Assembly (NCBI GenBank): GCA_001873295.1
Contig: MNYW01000083.1
Coordinates: 1 to 47,039 of the forward strand
Origin: Nitrospirae bacterium CG2_30_70_394
Lineage (GTDB): Bacteria; CG2-30-53-67; CG2-30-70-394
Length of the DNA: 47,039 bases
Direction: 5' to 3'
Positions 19,019 through 26,816 of the stretch are shown piece after piece; within the stretch, counting starts at the first letter, position 1, and every line of letters begins with the position of its first letter. A model generated the notes under the pieces. It ran no database searches. It saw only the letters and a program-made list of their open reading frames with translations, and was not told where the DNA came from. A program made the position numbers and the translations under genes.

Positions 19019-19511
19019 GTCCGTACCCTCCGTGCGGCCCGACGGGACCGAAATGGGGCGGCAGTGTACCAGTCAGCGGCGGCGGGCAGTAGCGGCGCCT
19101 CGCCTCCAGAGTCGGTCGCTTTGGCGATCGGCGCGCCCACCCGCGGGCCCGATCCGGGCCGAGAGCCGGTCGCAGCCGGAGACCGGGACAAGGTCCGGCT
19201 CGCCCCTACGGACCGGTCGCAGGCAGGACCGCCGCGTCGCGGGTGGTGCGGGCGGTGGCCGGAGCCAGGCGCGGCGGTACCGCCGGTGTGGGCGCCCTAG
19301 ATTCCGCACGGGTCGTGGATGGCGGCCGGGAGGGGCGGGGCGCGCGGCGGGTTCTGAGGCGACCGCCAGCCGGTCGCGGGTCGGCGCCCGCCGCGGGATG
19401 CGGACCGGTGGAGGCGTGATCGCTCGGCCGGCGCGCCGGCGGGTGAGCGAGATGGGTGGGCAACACACTGAGGGTGCGGCCCCGTCGTTTCGGGTAGGCG
19501 TTCCGTGCGCG

Positions 19512-19601
19512 GGCGACGCGGTGCGCGCGGGGGTGGGTCGGTGGGGGGAGATGAGCGGGTTGGCCACCGCTACGGCGACGCGGTGCGCGCGGGGGTGGGT
19601 C
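19512..19601. repeat. Direct repeat pair, 28 bp each with a 34-bp spacer
   Basis: Exact copies lie at 19512-19539 and 19574-19601 (starting GGCGACGCGGTGCGC). The spacer is not repeated after the second copy. It has the same geometry as the pairs at 5.5, 11.6 and 45.7 kb but a different sequence. Confidence 0.7.
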
Positions 19602-19616
19602 TCCCTTGATGGGTGT

Positions 19617-19641
19617 CAAAGCCGCGCCGGGCGTGGCTTTG
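19617..19641. terminator. Hairpin upstream of the respiratory operon
   Basis: An 11-bp stem (CAAAGCC..GGCTTTG with one G-T pair) and a 3-nt loop lies about 110 bp before the first gene. It may be a leader hairpin, attenuator or operator. The following bases (GCGCGGAAAA) lack a T-run on the plus strand. Confidence 0.35.
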
Positions 19642-19750
19642 CGCGGAAAAGAAGCGGCAAGCTAGTGTAATGGTGGTCTTTCCGTTGATTGGCCCCGCGG
19701 GGGCGTGGTAGCGTCCGCGCCCGTTCGGCGCAGGTAGGGGGAGAGCAGCC

Positions 19751-21604
19751 GTGGCACCGGCCTACAACCAGAGAAAGTTCGACCTGAAGATCGTCGACCA
19801 GGAGTACCTGTTCGGGAACTTCTCCTGCGCCGCCGGCTGTCCGGTCTACACCCACGCCGGCGAGTACGTGCAGGCGATCGCCGAGGGCGATTTCGAGCGC
19901 GCCTACGCGGTGGCGCGCGGCCCCAACGTCTTCGCCTCGGTGTGCGGCCGCACCTGCTCCCATCCGTGTGAGCAGCAGTGTCGCAAGGGGGTGGTGGCAA
20001 AGCGGCCGATCTCGATTCGGGCGCTGAAGCGATATGTGACGGAGAAGTACGGGGTGGAGATCACCCGCAACCTGCAAAAGAGCCTCTCGTTTTCCACCGC
20101 CCCGGGCTCCACCCACCCCACCCCCAACGGCCACAAGGTGGCGATGGTCGGTGCCGGTCCAGCGGGCATCTCGTGCGCCCACGACCTCGCCCGCCTCGGC
20201 TACGAATGCCACGTCTACGAGCGGCTCGAGGTCCCCGGCGGGATGCTCTACGTCGGGATTCCCGAGTACCGCCTGCCGCGCGAGCTGATCAAGAACGAGG
20301 TGGCGGCGGTGGAGCTGCTCGGGGTACAGATCCACTACGGCCAGGAGTGCGGCAAAGACTTCACCGTCCAGTCGCTCTTTGACGACGGCTGCGAGGCGGT
20401 CTTCCTTGGCATCGGCGCCCACCTCGGCCGCGGCTTGCCGATCCCCGGCAAGGAGCTTCAGGGGATCCACGTCGCCGTTCCCTTCCTGCGCGACGCGGCC
20501 CTCTACCGGCCGATCGCGGAGCTGGGCGAGCGGGTGTTGATCATCGGCGGCGGCAACGTCGCGATGGACGTGGCGCGCACCACCATCCGGGTGAAGCCGG
20601 AGGTGAAGGAGGTGCGGATCACCTGTTTGGAAAGCCGCGACAAGATGCTCGCCTTCCCCTGGGAGCTGGAGGAGGCCATGGAGGAGGGGGCGACCCTCGA
20701 CGCCGGTTGGGGGCCCCTGGAGTTTGTCGGCGAGAAGGGCCGGCTCACCGGCGTGCGGATGAAGCAGATCGCCTCGATCTTCGACGCCGCGGGCAAGTTC
20801 AACCCAGAGTACGTGGAGGGGAGCGAGACGATCTTCGCCTGCGATACCTGCGTGCTGGCCATCGGCCAGGGGATCGACACCACCTTTCTGACCGCGGCGG
20901 ATGGGGTAAAGGTGGGGCCACGCGGCAACATCGAGACCAATCCACAGACGATGCAGACCTCCAACCCGCGCGTCTTCTGCGGCGGCGACGCGGCCTTCGG
21001 GCCTAGGCTGGTGATCGATGCGGTGGCCGAGGGGAGCCGGGCGGCGCGCGGCATCGACGAGCTGATCCAGGGGCGGTCGCGGATCATCAAGCTGTGGTCC
21101 TCCACCGAGGTCCCCAACTTCCACGTCAGCCCGCTGATCGACCTTGACGCCAAGCGGCCCGAGGTCTTTGCGATGGCGGCGGACTACGACTACCGCCCGC
21201 GCATCGAGCCGCTCACGATCTCCTTCGACGATCGTCACAACTGGAAAGAGGTGGAGCAGGTCTACTCGCAGGCGGATGCGCGCGCCGAGGGCAACCGCTG
21301 CCTGCGCTGCAACTTCAACACCGTCTTCTCGTCGGCCACCTGCATCCTGTGCGGCGGCTGTATCGACGTCTGCCCGGAAAACTGTCTGTCGATCATCGAC
21401 GTCGCGCAGATCCACGCCGCCACCGGGTCCGCCATGGAGCAACTCTTGGCGGCGCGCTACGCGGGTGAGGCGGCGCCGAACGGCGCGGCCATCATCAAGG
21501 ACGACGCCCGGTGCGTGCGCTGCGACCTCTGTGTCCGGCGCTGCCCCACGGACGCGATCACCATGGAGCGGTACGAGGAAAGGGAGGTGGCTCTCGATGT
21601 CTGA
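19751..21604 (+). CDS. GltD-like FAD/NAD(P)H oxidoreductase with ferredoxin domains
   Basis: A 617-residue cytoplasmic iron-sulfur flavoprotein. The N-terminal Fe-S domain has Cys26, 30, 65, 69, 73 and 77 (CAAGCP; VCGRTCSHPCEQQC), as in the small subunit of glutamate synthase. FAD binding is at about 133-139 (VGAGPAGIS) and the NAD(P) site at 265-271 (IGGGNVAMD). After CLRC (517-520), the C-terminus has two [4Fe-4S] sets: CILCGGCIDVCP (531-542) and CVRCDLCVRRCP (588-599). There is no membrane segment. It starts with GTG after AGGTAGGGGGAG. It is the first gene of the bc operon and overlaps the Rieske gene by 8 bp, so it probably delivers or takes electrons between NAD(P)H or ferredoxin and that complex. 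A lone GltD-like enzyme is the alternative. Confidence 0.88.
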   Translation: MAPAYNQRKFDLKIVDQEYLFGNFSCAAGCPVYTHAGEYVQAIAEGDFERAYAVARGPNVFASVCGRTCSHPCEQQCRKGVVAKRPISIRALKRYVTEKYGVEITRNLQKSLSFSTAPGSTHPTPNGHKVAMVGAGPAGISCAHDLARLGYECHVYERLEVPGGMLYVGIPEYRLPRELIKNEVAAVELLGVQIHYGQECGKDFTVQSLFDDGCEAVFLGIGAHLGRGLPIPGKELQGIHVAVPFLRDAALYRPIAELGERVLIIGGGNVAMDVARTTIRVKPEVKEVRITCLESRDKMLAFPWELEEAMEEGATLDAGWGPLEFVGEKGRLTGVRMKQIASIFDAAGKFNPEYVEGSETIFACDTCVLAIGQGIDTTFLTAADGVKVGPRGNIETNPQTMQTSNPRVFCGGDAAFGPRLVIDAVAEGSRAARGIDELIQGRSRIIKLWSSTEVPNFHVSPLIDLDAKRPEVFAMAADYDYRPRIEPLTISFDDRHNWKEVEQVYSQADARAEGNRCLRCNFNTVFSSATCILCGGCIDVCPENCLSIIDVAQIHAATGSAMEQLLAARYAGEAAPNGAAIIKDDARCVRCDLCVRRCPTDAITMERYEEREVALDV

Positions 21605-22097
21605 TCCCACTGTCGAGCCGGAGTTCAGCTACGACCAGTTTTCCCGCCGGGACTTCTTCACCTTGGTGGGCGGGGTCGCCATGGCCGGCACCTTCGGCGC
21701 CGCCTTGGTGGCGTCGTTCCGCTACATGTGGCCGAACGTCCTCTACGAGCCGCCCACCCGCTACAAGATTGGCCCCCCGGCCGAGTACCCGGTGGGGGTC
21801 AACTTCGTCGCCGACCAGCGGATCTTCGTGGTCCGCGGGGTCTACGGCCTGCAGGAGAACGAGTACCGGGTGGTGTCGGCGATCTGCACCCACATGGGGT
21901 GCACCCCGAAGTGGGTGCAGGCGAACGAGCGCTGGGAGTGCCCGTGCCATGGCAGTCAGTTCAACACCCTCGGGGTGAAGGTGGCCGGGCCGGCGCCGCG
22001 GCCGCTGCCGTGGTACGAGGTGAGCATGGGCAACGACGGCCGCTTGCTGGTGGACCAAAACAAGGTGGTCGCCGCCGACTTCAAGCTGAGTGTGTGA
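21597..22097 (+). CDS. Rieske iron-sulfur protein, Tat-exported
   Basis: A 166-residue subunit of a cytochrome bc-type complex. A twin-arginine signal (SRRDFF, residues 16-21) is followed by a membrane helix (about 22-41). The [2Fe-2S] ligands are Cys97/His99 (CTHMGC) and Cys115/His118 (CPCHGS), with Cys102 and Cys117 for the disulfide. It accepts electrons from quinol at the periplasmic face. The ATG lies inside the 3' end of the preceding oxidoreductase gene, so the two are translationally coupled. Confidence 0.95.
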   Translation: MSDPTVEPEFSYDQFSRRDFFTLVGGVAMAGTFGAALVASFRYMWPNVLYEPPTRYKIGPPAEYPVGVNFVADQRIFVVRGVYGLQENEYRVVSAICTHMGCTPKWVQANERWECPCHGSQFNTLGVKVAGPAPRPLPWYEVSMGNDGRLLVDQNKVVAADFKLSV

Positions 22098-22149
22098 CGG
22101 CCTGGACCCGCGGGCGGGGGGAGCGCCACCGAGGAGTGAGGAGGAAGAG

Positions 22150-22899
22150 ATGAGCCGCGTCGCCGATGTCCTGTTCGCCAACCGGGTGTGGAAGTCCGTC
22201 TTCCGCCACGGCTATCCAAGCAACCCGCGCAACCGTGCGGAGGTGATGTTTCAAAACGTCTTCCTCCACATCCAGTCGGTGAAGGTCTTCAAGCGGAGCC
22301 TGCAGGTGAGCGCCACCTTTGGCCTCGGGTTGACCCTCGCCTACCTCTTCCTCCTCCTCACCCTCAGCGGCTTTTTGCTGATGTTCTACTACGTCCCGGA
22401 GGTGCACCGCGCCTACGCGGACATGAAGGACCTGGAGTTTGCGGTGAGCTTCGGGGTGGTGCTTCGGAACATGCACCGGTGGGGTGCCCACGCGATGGTT
22501 GCCTTCACCTTCTTGCACATGGCGCGGATCTTTTACACCGGCGCGTACAAGGCACCGCGGGAGTTCAACTGGCTGATTGGCATCCTGTTGCTGGTCATCA
22601 CCCTCTTCCTCTCCCTCTCCGGCTACCTCCTGCCGTGGGACCAGCTCGCCTACTGGGCAATCACCATCGTGTCCAACCTGATCCGCACGACGCCGCCGGC
22701 CGACATCGTCGGCGCCGGCGCCAGCTATTTCGTCCTCGGGGGCACCCAGATCGGGCAGAACACCCTGATCCGGTTCTACGTGATGCACGTCTTTGGCCTG
22801 CCCGCCATCGCCGGAATCTTGATGGTGGTGCACTTCTGGCGGATCCGGAAGGACGGCGGTCTGGCGCGTCCGGACGAGAGCAACATCCCCTTGCGCTAG
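22150..22899 (+). CDS. Cytochrome b6-like subunit of a split cytochrome b
   Basis: A 249-residue membrane protein with four helices carrying two b hemes. Likely ligands are His109/His123 (13 residues between) and His213/His228 (14 between); the 14-residue second spacing is that of b6-type proteins. SGYLLPWDQLAYWA is the quinol-site region. The protein has no cysteine at all, so the covalent heme ci of cytochrome b6f is absent. The ATG follows GAGGAAGAG. The N-terminus is extended by about 45 residues before the first helix. Confidence 0.94.
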   Translation: MSRVADVLFANRVWKSVFRHGYPSNPRNRAEVMFQNVFLHIQSVKVFKRSLQVSATFGLGLTLAYLFLLLTLSGFLLMFYYVPEVHRAYADMKDLEFAVSFGVVLRNMHRWGAHAMVAFTFLHMARIFYTGAYKAPREFNWLIGILLLVITLFLSLSGYLLPWDQLAYWAITIVSNLIRTTPPADIVGAGASYFVLGGTQIGQNTLIRFYVMHVFGLPAIAGILMVVHFWRIRKDGGLARPDESNIPLR

Positions 22900-22954
22900 C
22901 ACCGGGCCGGGCGGTCTTGGCGAGTTGCGCAGGCGGGACTCGAGGGAGGCAGCG

Positions 22955-23476
22955 ATGGCAGCGAAGCCGATGGACAACATGAAGTCGTACGGTCTGATGA
23001 ACCTGGTGCAGGGGAAGAGCCCGGCGATCCAGAAGGACCCGTACGACATGGTGATGAGTTGGCCCCACCTTCTCTTCCGCGAGGTGGTCCTTTTCCTCAT
23101 TGTCCTAACGATCATCATGGGGATGTCGATCCTGTTCAACGCGCCCCTGGAGGAGATGGCGGACCCGAAGAACACCCCCAACCCGGCCAAGGCGCCGTGG
23201 TACTTCCTCGGCTTACAAGAGGCGCTCTCCTGGGGTCCGCCGGTCCTCGGTGGGATCGTCTTCCCGACGGTCCTTGCCGGCTTGCTCATTGCCGTGCCGT
23301 ACCTCGATCGGTCGCGCGACGGCATCGGCGTCTGGTTTCACCCCAAGCGGCGGACCATCAACATCCTCTTTACCGTGGGGATGGTCCTGTGGTTTGGCCT
23401 GATCGTCGTGGGGACCTTCCTGCGTGGCCCCAGTTGGGAGTTCTTCTGGTTCTGGGAGCCGTGGCCCATCCACTGA
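22955..23476 (+). CDS. Subunit IV-like C-terminal part of split cytochrome b
   Basis: A 173-residue protein with three membrane helices that completes the cytochrome b. The quinol-oxidation loop reads KAPWYFLGLQEAL (residues 79-91): the Glu of the usual PEWY motif is replaced, giving APWY, as seen in several bc complexes of anaerobes. The C-terminus (FLRGPSWEFFWFWEPW) is typical of menaquinol-type complexes. The ATG at 22955 follows GGGAGGCAGC; an in-frame ATG 30 bp upstream lacks homology. It lies 55 bp after the b6 gene. Confidence 0.92.
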   Translation: MAAKPMDNMKSYGLMNLVQGKSPAIQKDPYDMVMSWPHLLFREVVLFLIVLTIIMGMSILFNAPLEEMADPKNTPNPAKAPWYFLGLQEALSWGPPVLGGIVFPTVLAGLLIAVPYLDRSRDGIGVWFHPKRRTINILFTVGMVLWFGLIVVGTFLRGPSWEFFWFWEPWPIH

Positions 23477-23544
23477 ACCGGGCGGGCGGGGCCGTTGTGT
23501 GAACAGCGAGGCCGGGGCGTGACCGCGGCCATCGGGAGAGGCGG

Positions 23545-25860
23545 ATGAGCACGAGCGTGGGCATCGTCATTGCGGTTCTGGTCCTGGCGGCGATCGCCGT
23601 CTTGCTGAAGATGAAGGCGTGGCGCCCCCTCTTCTTTGTCTTGGGGCTGGTGGTCTTCGGTCTCTTCTGGGGCCAGGTGGTGAAAGACCAGATTCACCCG
23701 TACGACGCTTACCAGCAGGAGTACCGGCAGCGGCTCGTGGAGCTCGCTGGCGGCGACCCGGCCAAGGTCGACTTCAAGCCCGGGATCGTTCAGCGCTACA
23801 TCCCGGCACTCAACCGCAGCGACCGGTGTGAGACCTGCCACCTCGCTGTCGACAACCCGCGCTTCAAGGACGCGAAGCAGCCCTTCACCACCCACCCAAA
23901 TATCTCGACCCATCCGCCGGACCGGTTCGGATGCACCGTTTGCCACGAGGGCGTCGGGATCTCCGTCGACCTCCGCGGCGCCCATGGCCACCAGGAGAAC
24001 TGGCGCAACCCGGTTCTCGACAAGCGGCTCGTCCAGTCGCGTTGCGTCCAGTGTCACGAGCGCGGTGCGGCGCTCACCGGCTCCAGCCTCTACGCCCAGG
24101 GGGAGATCCTGTTCAACCGGGTTGGCTGCCTTGGCTGTCACCCGGTGAAGGGGCAAGAGCTGGAACGGCTGCCCGGGCCCGACCTGAGGATCCTCCCCAA
24201 CAAAATGCAGCTCGACTGGCTGGCCGGCTGGCTCAAGGATCCGAACAGCTACCTCAAGAAGAGCTACATGCCGAACTTCGAGCTGAGCGACGACGACGTG
24301 AAGGCGATCACCTCCTACCTCGTTGCCTCCGCCCGTGGCTACCTGGCCGACCAGGGCGTGCCGAGTCTCGGCCGCGACGTCCCCACCGATCCCACGAAGG
24401 TGGCCGAGGGTAAGCAGCTCGTTCTGTCGGTCGGCTGCTTGGGCTGTCACAACATCGACGACGCTGTCCTGGTGGACGAGGCCGGTCTCGACCCGACGGT
24501 GCGCGAACGCAACTTCGGCCCTGACCTGGCGCGCACCGGCGACAAGCTCCACGGCCAGTGGATCAAGGAGTGGGTCCTCAACCCGCAGGGGCAGGACCCG
24601 AAGACCACCATGCCCAACATGCGCCTTAGCCCGAAGGAGGCCGAGGCGATCGCCGCCTACTTGCAGCAGAAGGGTGACTCCACGGTGGCGAAGATCGACC
24701 TCGCCGCCGAGCCCGACAACGCCGAGCTGGTGGCGCGGGGCAAACAGCGGATCGAGTGGTTCAACTGCTCCGGTTGCCACCCGATCGCCGGCTTTGAGGG
24801 GCGCGCCTTCTACGGCCCCGAGCTCACCTTCGAGGGCGACCTGGACTACTTCCGCCTCGCCTTCGATTTGAAGAAGGAGGAGATGGTTGAGCGCGACGAG
24901 AAGGAGAAGGTCCAGAGCCACCTCCATGTGGCCAACTTCGTGCGCATGAAGCTGGAAGATGCGCGCCAGTTCCGGCCGGAGCTACTGAAGATGCCCAACT
25001 TCCACTTCTCCCCCCAGGAGGTGGAGGCGCTCACCGTCTACGTCACCTCCCTCAAGGCGCGGGTCTACCCGGCGTCGTTCCACGTCGAGATGGACGACCG
25101 CCGCAAGGCGATCTCCCGTGGCCGCGAGATGTTCGCCCGCTACAACTGCCGCGGTTGCCACGAGCTCGACCCCGCGGCGCCGCGCTCCTCCGGCCACCTG
25201 CGCGCCTATTACGCGGGTGAGGCCAAGGCCCTGGCGCCGCCGGTCCTCCACGGTGAGGGACGCAAGGTCCAGCCCCTGTGGGTCCAGGGCTTCATGCAGC
25301 GCCCGATCACCCTGCGGCCGTGGCTGGCCGTGCGCATGCCCACCTTCGGCCTCAGCGATGGCGAGGCGGAGACCCTCTCCGCCTACTTCATCGCCCTGGA
25401 GGAGAGTCAGCACCCGTTTTACGGCGTCGATTCCGGCAACCTCGACCCGGTCTCCGTGGCCGAAGGCAAAGAGCTCTTGATGCGCTTCAAGTGCCTCAAG
25501 TGCCACGTCCTCGGTGCGGAGATCCCGAAGGACAAGGCACCCAACGAGCTCGCCCCCAATCTGGAGCTCACCAAGAGCCGCCTGCGTCCGGCATGGATCG
25601 ACGAGTGGCTCACCGATCCCCAGGGGTTCCAGGCGGGGACCCGCATGCCCAACTTCTTCTTCTTCGACGAGATCGAGGACGAAAACGGCGAGGCGGTCCT
25701 CGACGCCGCCGGCAACCCGAAGCTCGACTACACGAACGACACGGCCAAGGACAACCTCGCCCAGATCCACAAGATGCGCGACTACCTCATGACCCTCGAC
25801 GCCGCCGAGGCGCGCCAGATGTGGTCGCGCCTTGGAAGCGGCGGTGACGCGGCGCAATGA
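23545..25860 (+). CDS. Membrane-anchored octaheme cytochrome c
   Basis: A 771-residue protein with eight CxxCH sites: RCETCH, GCTVCH, RCVQCH, GCLGCH, GCLGCH, NCSGCH, NCRGCH and KCLKCH. Each later site is followed by a mono-heme cytochrome c fold with a distal Met in motifs such as MPNF and MPTF. Two hydrophobic helices at about 4-22 and 28-46, with a positive KMKAW loop between them, predict that the hemes face the periplasm with no cleaved signal. It follows subunit IV by 68 bp and probably replaces cytochrome c1/f as an electron-wire subunit. The ATG follows GGGAGAGGCGG. Confidence 0.9.
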   Translation: MSTSVGIVIAVLVLAAIAVLLKMKAWRPLFFVLGLVVFGLFWGQVVKDQIHPYDAYQQEYRQRLVELAGGDPAKVDFKPGIVQRYIPALNRSDRCETCHLAVDNPRFKDAKQPFTTHPNISTHPPDRFGCTVCHEGVGISVDLRGAHGHQENWRNPVLDKRLVQSRCVQCHERGAALTGSSLYAQGEILFNRVGCLGCHPVKGQELERLPGPDLRILPNKMQLDWLAGWLKDPNSYLKKSYMPNFELSDDDVKAITSYLVASARGYLADQGVPSLGRDVPTDPTKVAEGKQLVLSVGCLGCHNIDDAVLVDEAGLDPTVRERNFGPDLARTGDKLHGQWIKEWVLNPQGQDPKTTMPNMRLSPKEAEAIAAYLQQKGDSTVAKIDLAAEPDNAELVARGKQRIEWFNCSGCHPIAGFEGRAFYGPELTFEGDLDYFRLAFDLKKEEMVERDEKEKVQSHLHVANFVRMKLEDARQFRPELLKMPNFHFSPQEVEALTVYVTSLKARVYPASFHVEMDDRRKAISRGREMFARYNCRGCHELDPAAPRSSGHLRAYYAGEAKALAPPVLHGEGRKVQPLWVQGFMQRPITLRPWLAVRMPTFGLSDGEAETLSAYFIALEESQHPFYGVDSGNLDPVSVAEGKELLMRFKCLKCHVLGAEIPKDKAPNELAPNLELTKSRLRPAWIDEWLTDPQGFQAGTRMPNFFFFDEIEDENGEAVLDAAGNPKLDYTNDTAKDNLAQIHKMRDYLMTLDAAEARQMWSRLGSGGDAAQ

Positions 25861-25965
25861 AGTCCGCTTGTCTAGCCGCGTCGATCCATCAACCGTGATC
25901 TGTCCGCACCCTGACCACCATTCGTCGCGACATCGTGTCGCGGCGTGACCCCAGGAGGAGTAGCC

Positions 25966-26664
25966 ATGAGTAGACACCCTGTCCTTTCCACCACCGCCAC
26001 CCTCGCCATGGCCCTCGGCCTCGCCGCCTCGCCGGCGAGCGGAGGCGACCTCAGCGGCAAGATCACCTACAAGGGCACCCCGCCCGCGGCGTCCATGCTG
26101 GACACCAAGTCCGACCCGGTCTGCCTCAAGGCCCACGGCACCATCCCCTCGGAAGAGGTGGTGGTGGGCGCGGGTGGCGGCCTGCAGAACGTCTTCATCT
26201 ACGTGAAGGAGGGGCTGGCGGGACAGAAGTTCGAGCCCACCGCAAACGCGGCGACCCTCGACCAGCAGGGGTGCCAGTACCGGCCCCACGTCCTCGGGGT
26301 GATGGCCGGGCAGAAGATCGACATCCTCAACAGCGACGAAACCCTGCACAACGTCCACCCGGTCCCCAAGGACAACCGCGAGTGGAACCTCGCCATGCCC
26401 TTCAAGGGGCAGAAGGTGACCAAGAAGTTTTCCAAACCGGAGATTGGCATCCACGTCACCTGCAACGTCCACGGCTGGATGAGCAACTACATCTGCGTGG
26501 TCGACAACCCCTTCTTCGCGGTCTCTGGAAACGACGGCACCTTCACCATCGCCGGCCTCCCGGATGGTGACTACACCCTCGCCGCCTGGCACGAGAAGTT
26601 TGGCGAAAAGACCGCCAAGGTCACCGTCAAGGGCGCCACCGCCACCACGTTCAGCTTCGAGTAG
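25966..26664 (+). CDS. Periplasmic cupredoxin-like protein with an amicyanin-type short loop
   Basis: A 232-residue exported protein (signal peptide about 1-26). A cupredoxin domain supplies candidate type 1 copper ligands His128 (ETLHNVHP; His131 possible) and Cys166, His169 and Met172 in TCNVHGWM. The C-x2-H-x2-M loop has the short spacing of amicyanin. A C-terminal carboxypeptidase-regulatory-like beta domain (FTIAGLPDGDYTLAAWHEKFG) follows. The family is often annotated as methylamine utilization protein or plastocyanin-like. The ATG follows AGGAGGAG. It lies 105 bp after the octaheme gene and before a terminator, so it may be the soluble or surface electron acceptor of the complex. Confidence 0.85.
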   Translation: MSRHPVLSTTATLAMALGLAASPASGGDLSGKITYKGTPPAASMLDTKSDPVCLKAHGTIPSEEVVVGAGGGLQNVFIYVKEGLAGQKFEPTANAATLDQQGCQYRPHVLGVMAGQKIDILNSDETLHNVHPVPKDNREWNLAMPFKGQKVTKKFSKPEIGIHVTCNVHGWMSNYICVVDNPFFAVSGNDGTFTIAGLPDGDYTLAAWHEKFGEKTAKVTVKGATATTFSFE

Positions 26665-26695
26665 AGCCGCCGGCCGCCGGCCGCGGAGCAAGATC

Positions 26696-26729
26696 AGCCC
26701 CCCGGACTCCCTGAGCCCGGGGGGCTTTT
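26696..26729 (+). terminator. Rho-independent terminator closing the respiratory operon
   Basis: Arms AGCCCCCCGG and CCGGGGGGCT form a 10-bp stem extended by CTC/GAG across one mismatch, followed by TTTTG. It lies 32 bp after the cupredoxin stop and also separates it from the convergent helicase gene. Confidence 0.9.
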
Positions 26730-26816
26730 GTTGTGGCTCGTGCCCGCGGAGAGATCCACCCCACGACGCCGGCGCGGTTGTCCCTTTTGCCTTCGCGGGA
26801 GGCTGGGTCTTGTGGG

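Larger units (their letters stand above)
19019..19750. other. 732-bp gap between aspS and the respiratory operon
   Basis: Divergent promoter region by gene orientation. It holds short CCGGTCGC-type repeats, a direct repeat pair at 19512-19601 and a hairpin at 19617-19641. Possible promoter hexamers for the respiratory operon are TTGATT at 19685 and TAGCGT at 19709 (18-bp spacing), a weak match. No gene is apparent in any frame. Confidence 0.5.

Noticed and set aside
19032-19670. 212-codon plus-strand frame in the aspS upstream gap
   Set aside because: Its Arg/Gly-rich composition, lack of a ribosome binding site and overlap with the repeat pair give no support for a gene.
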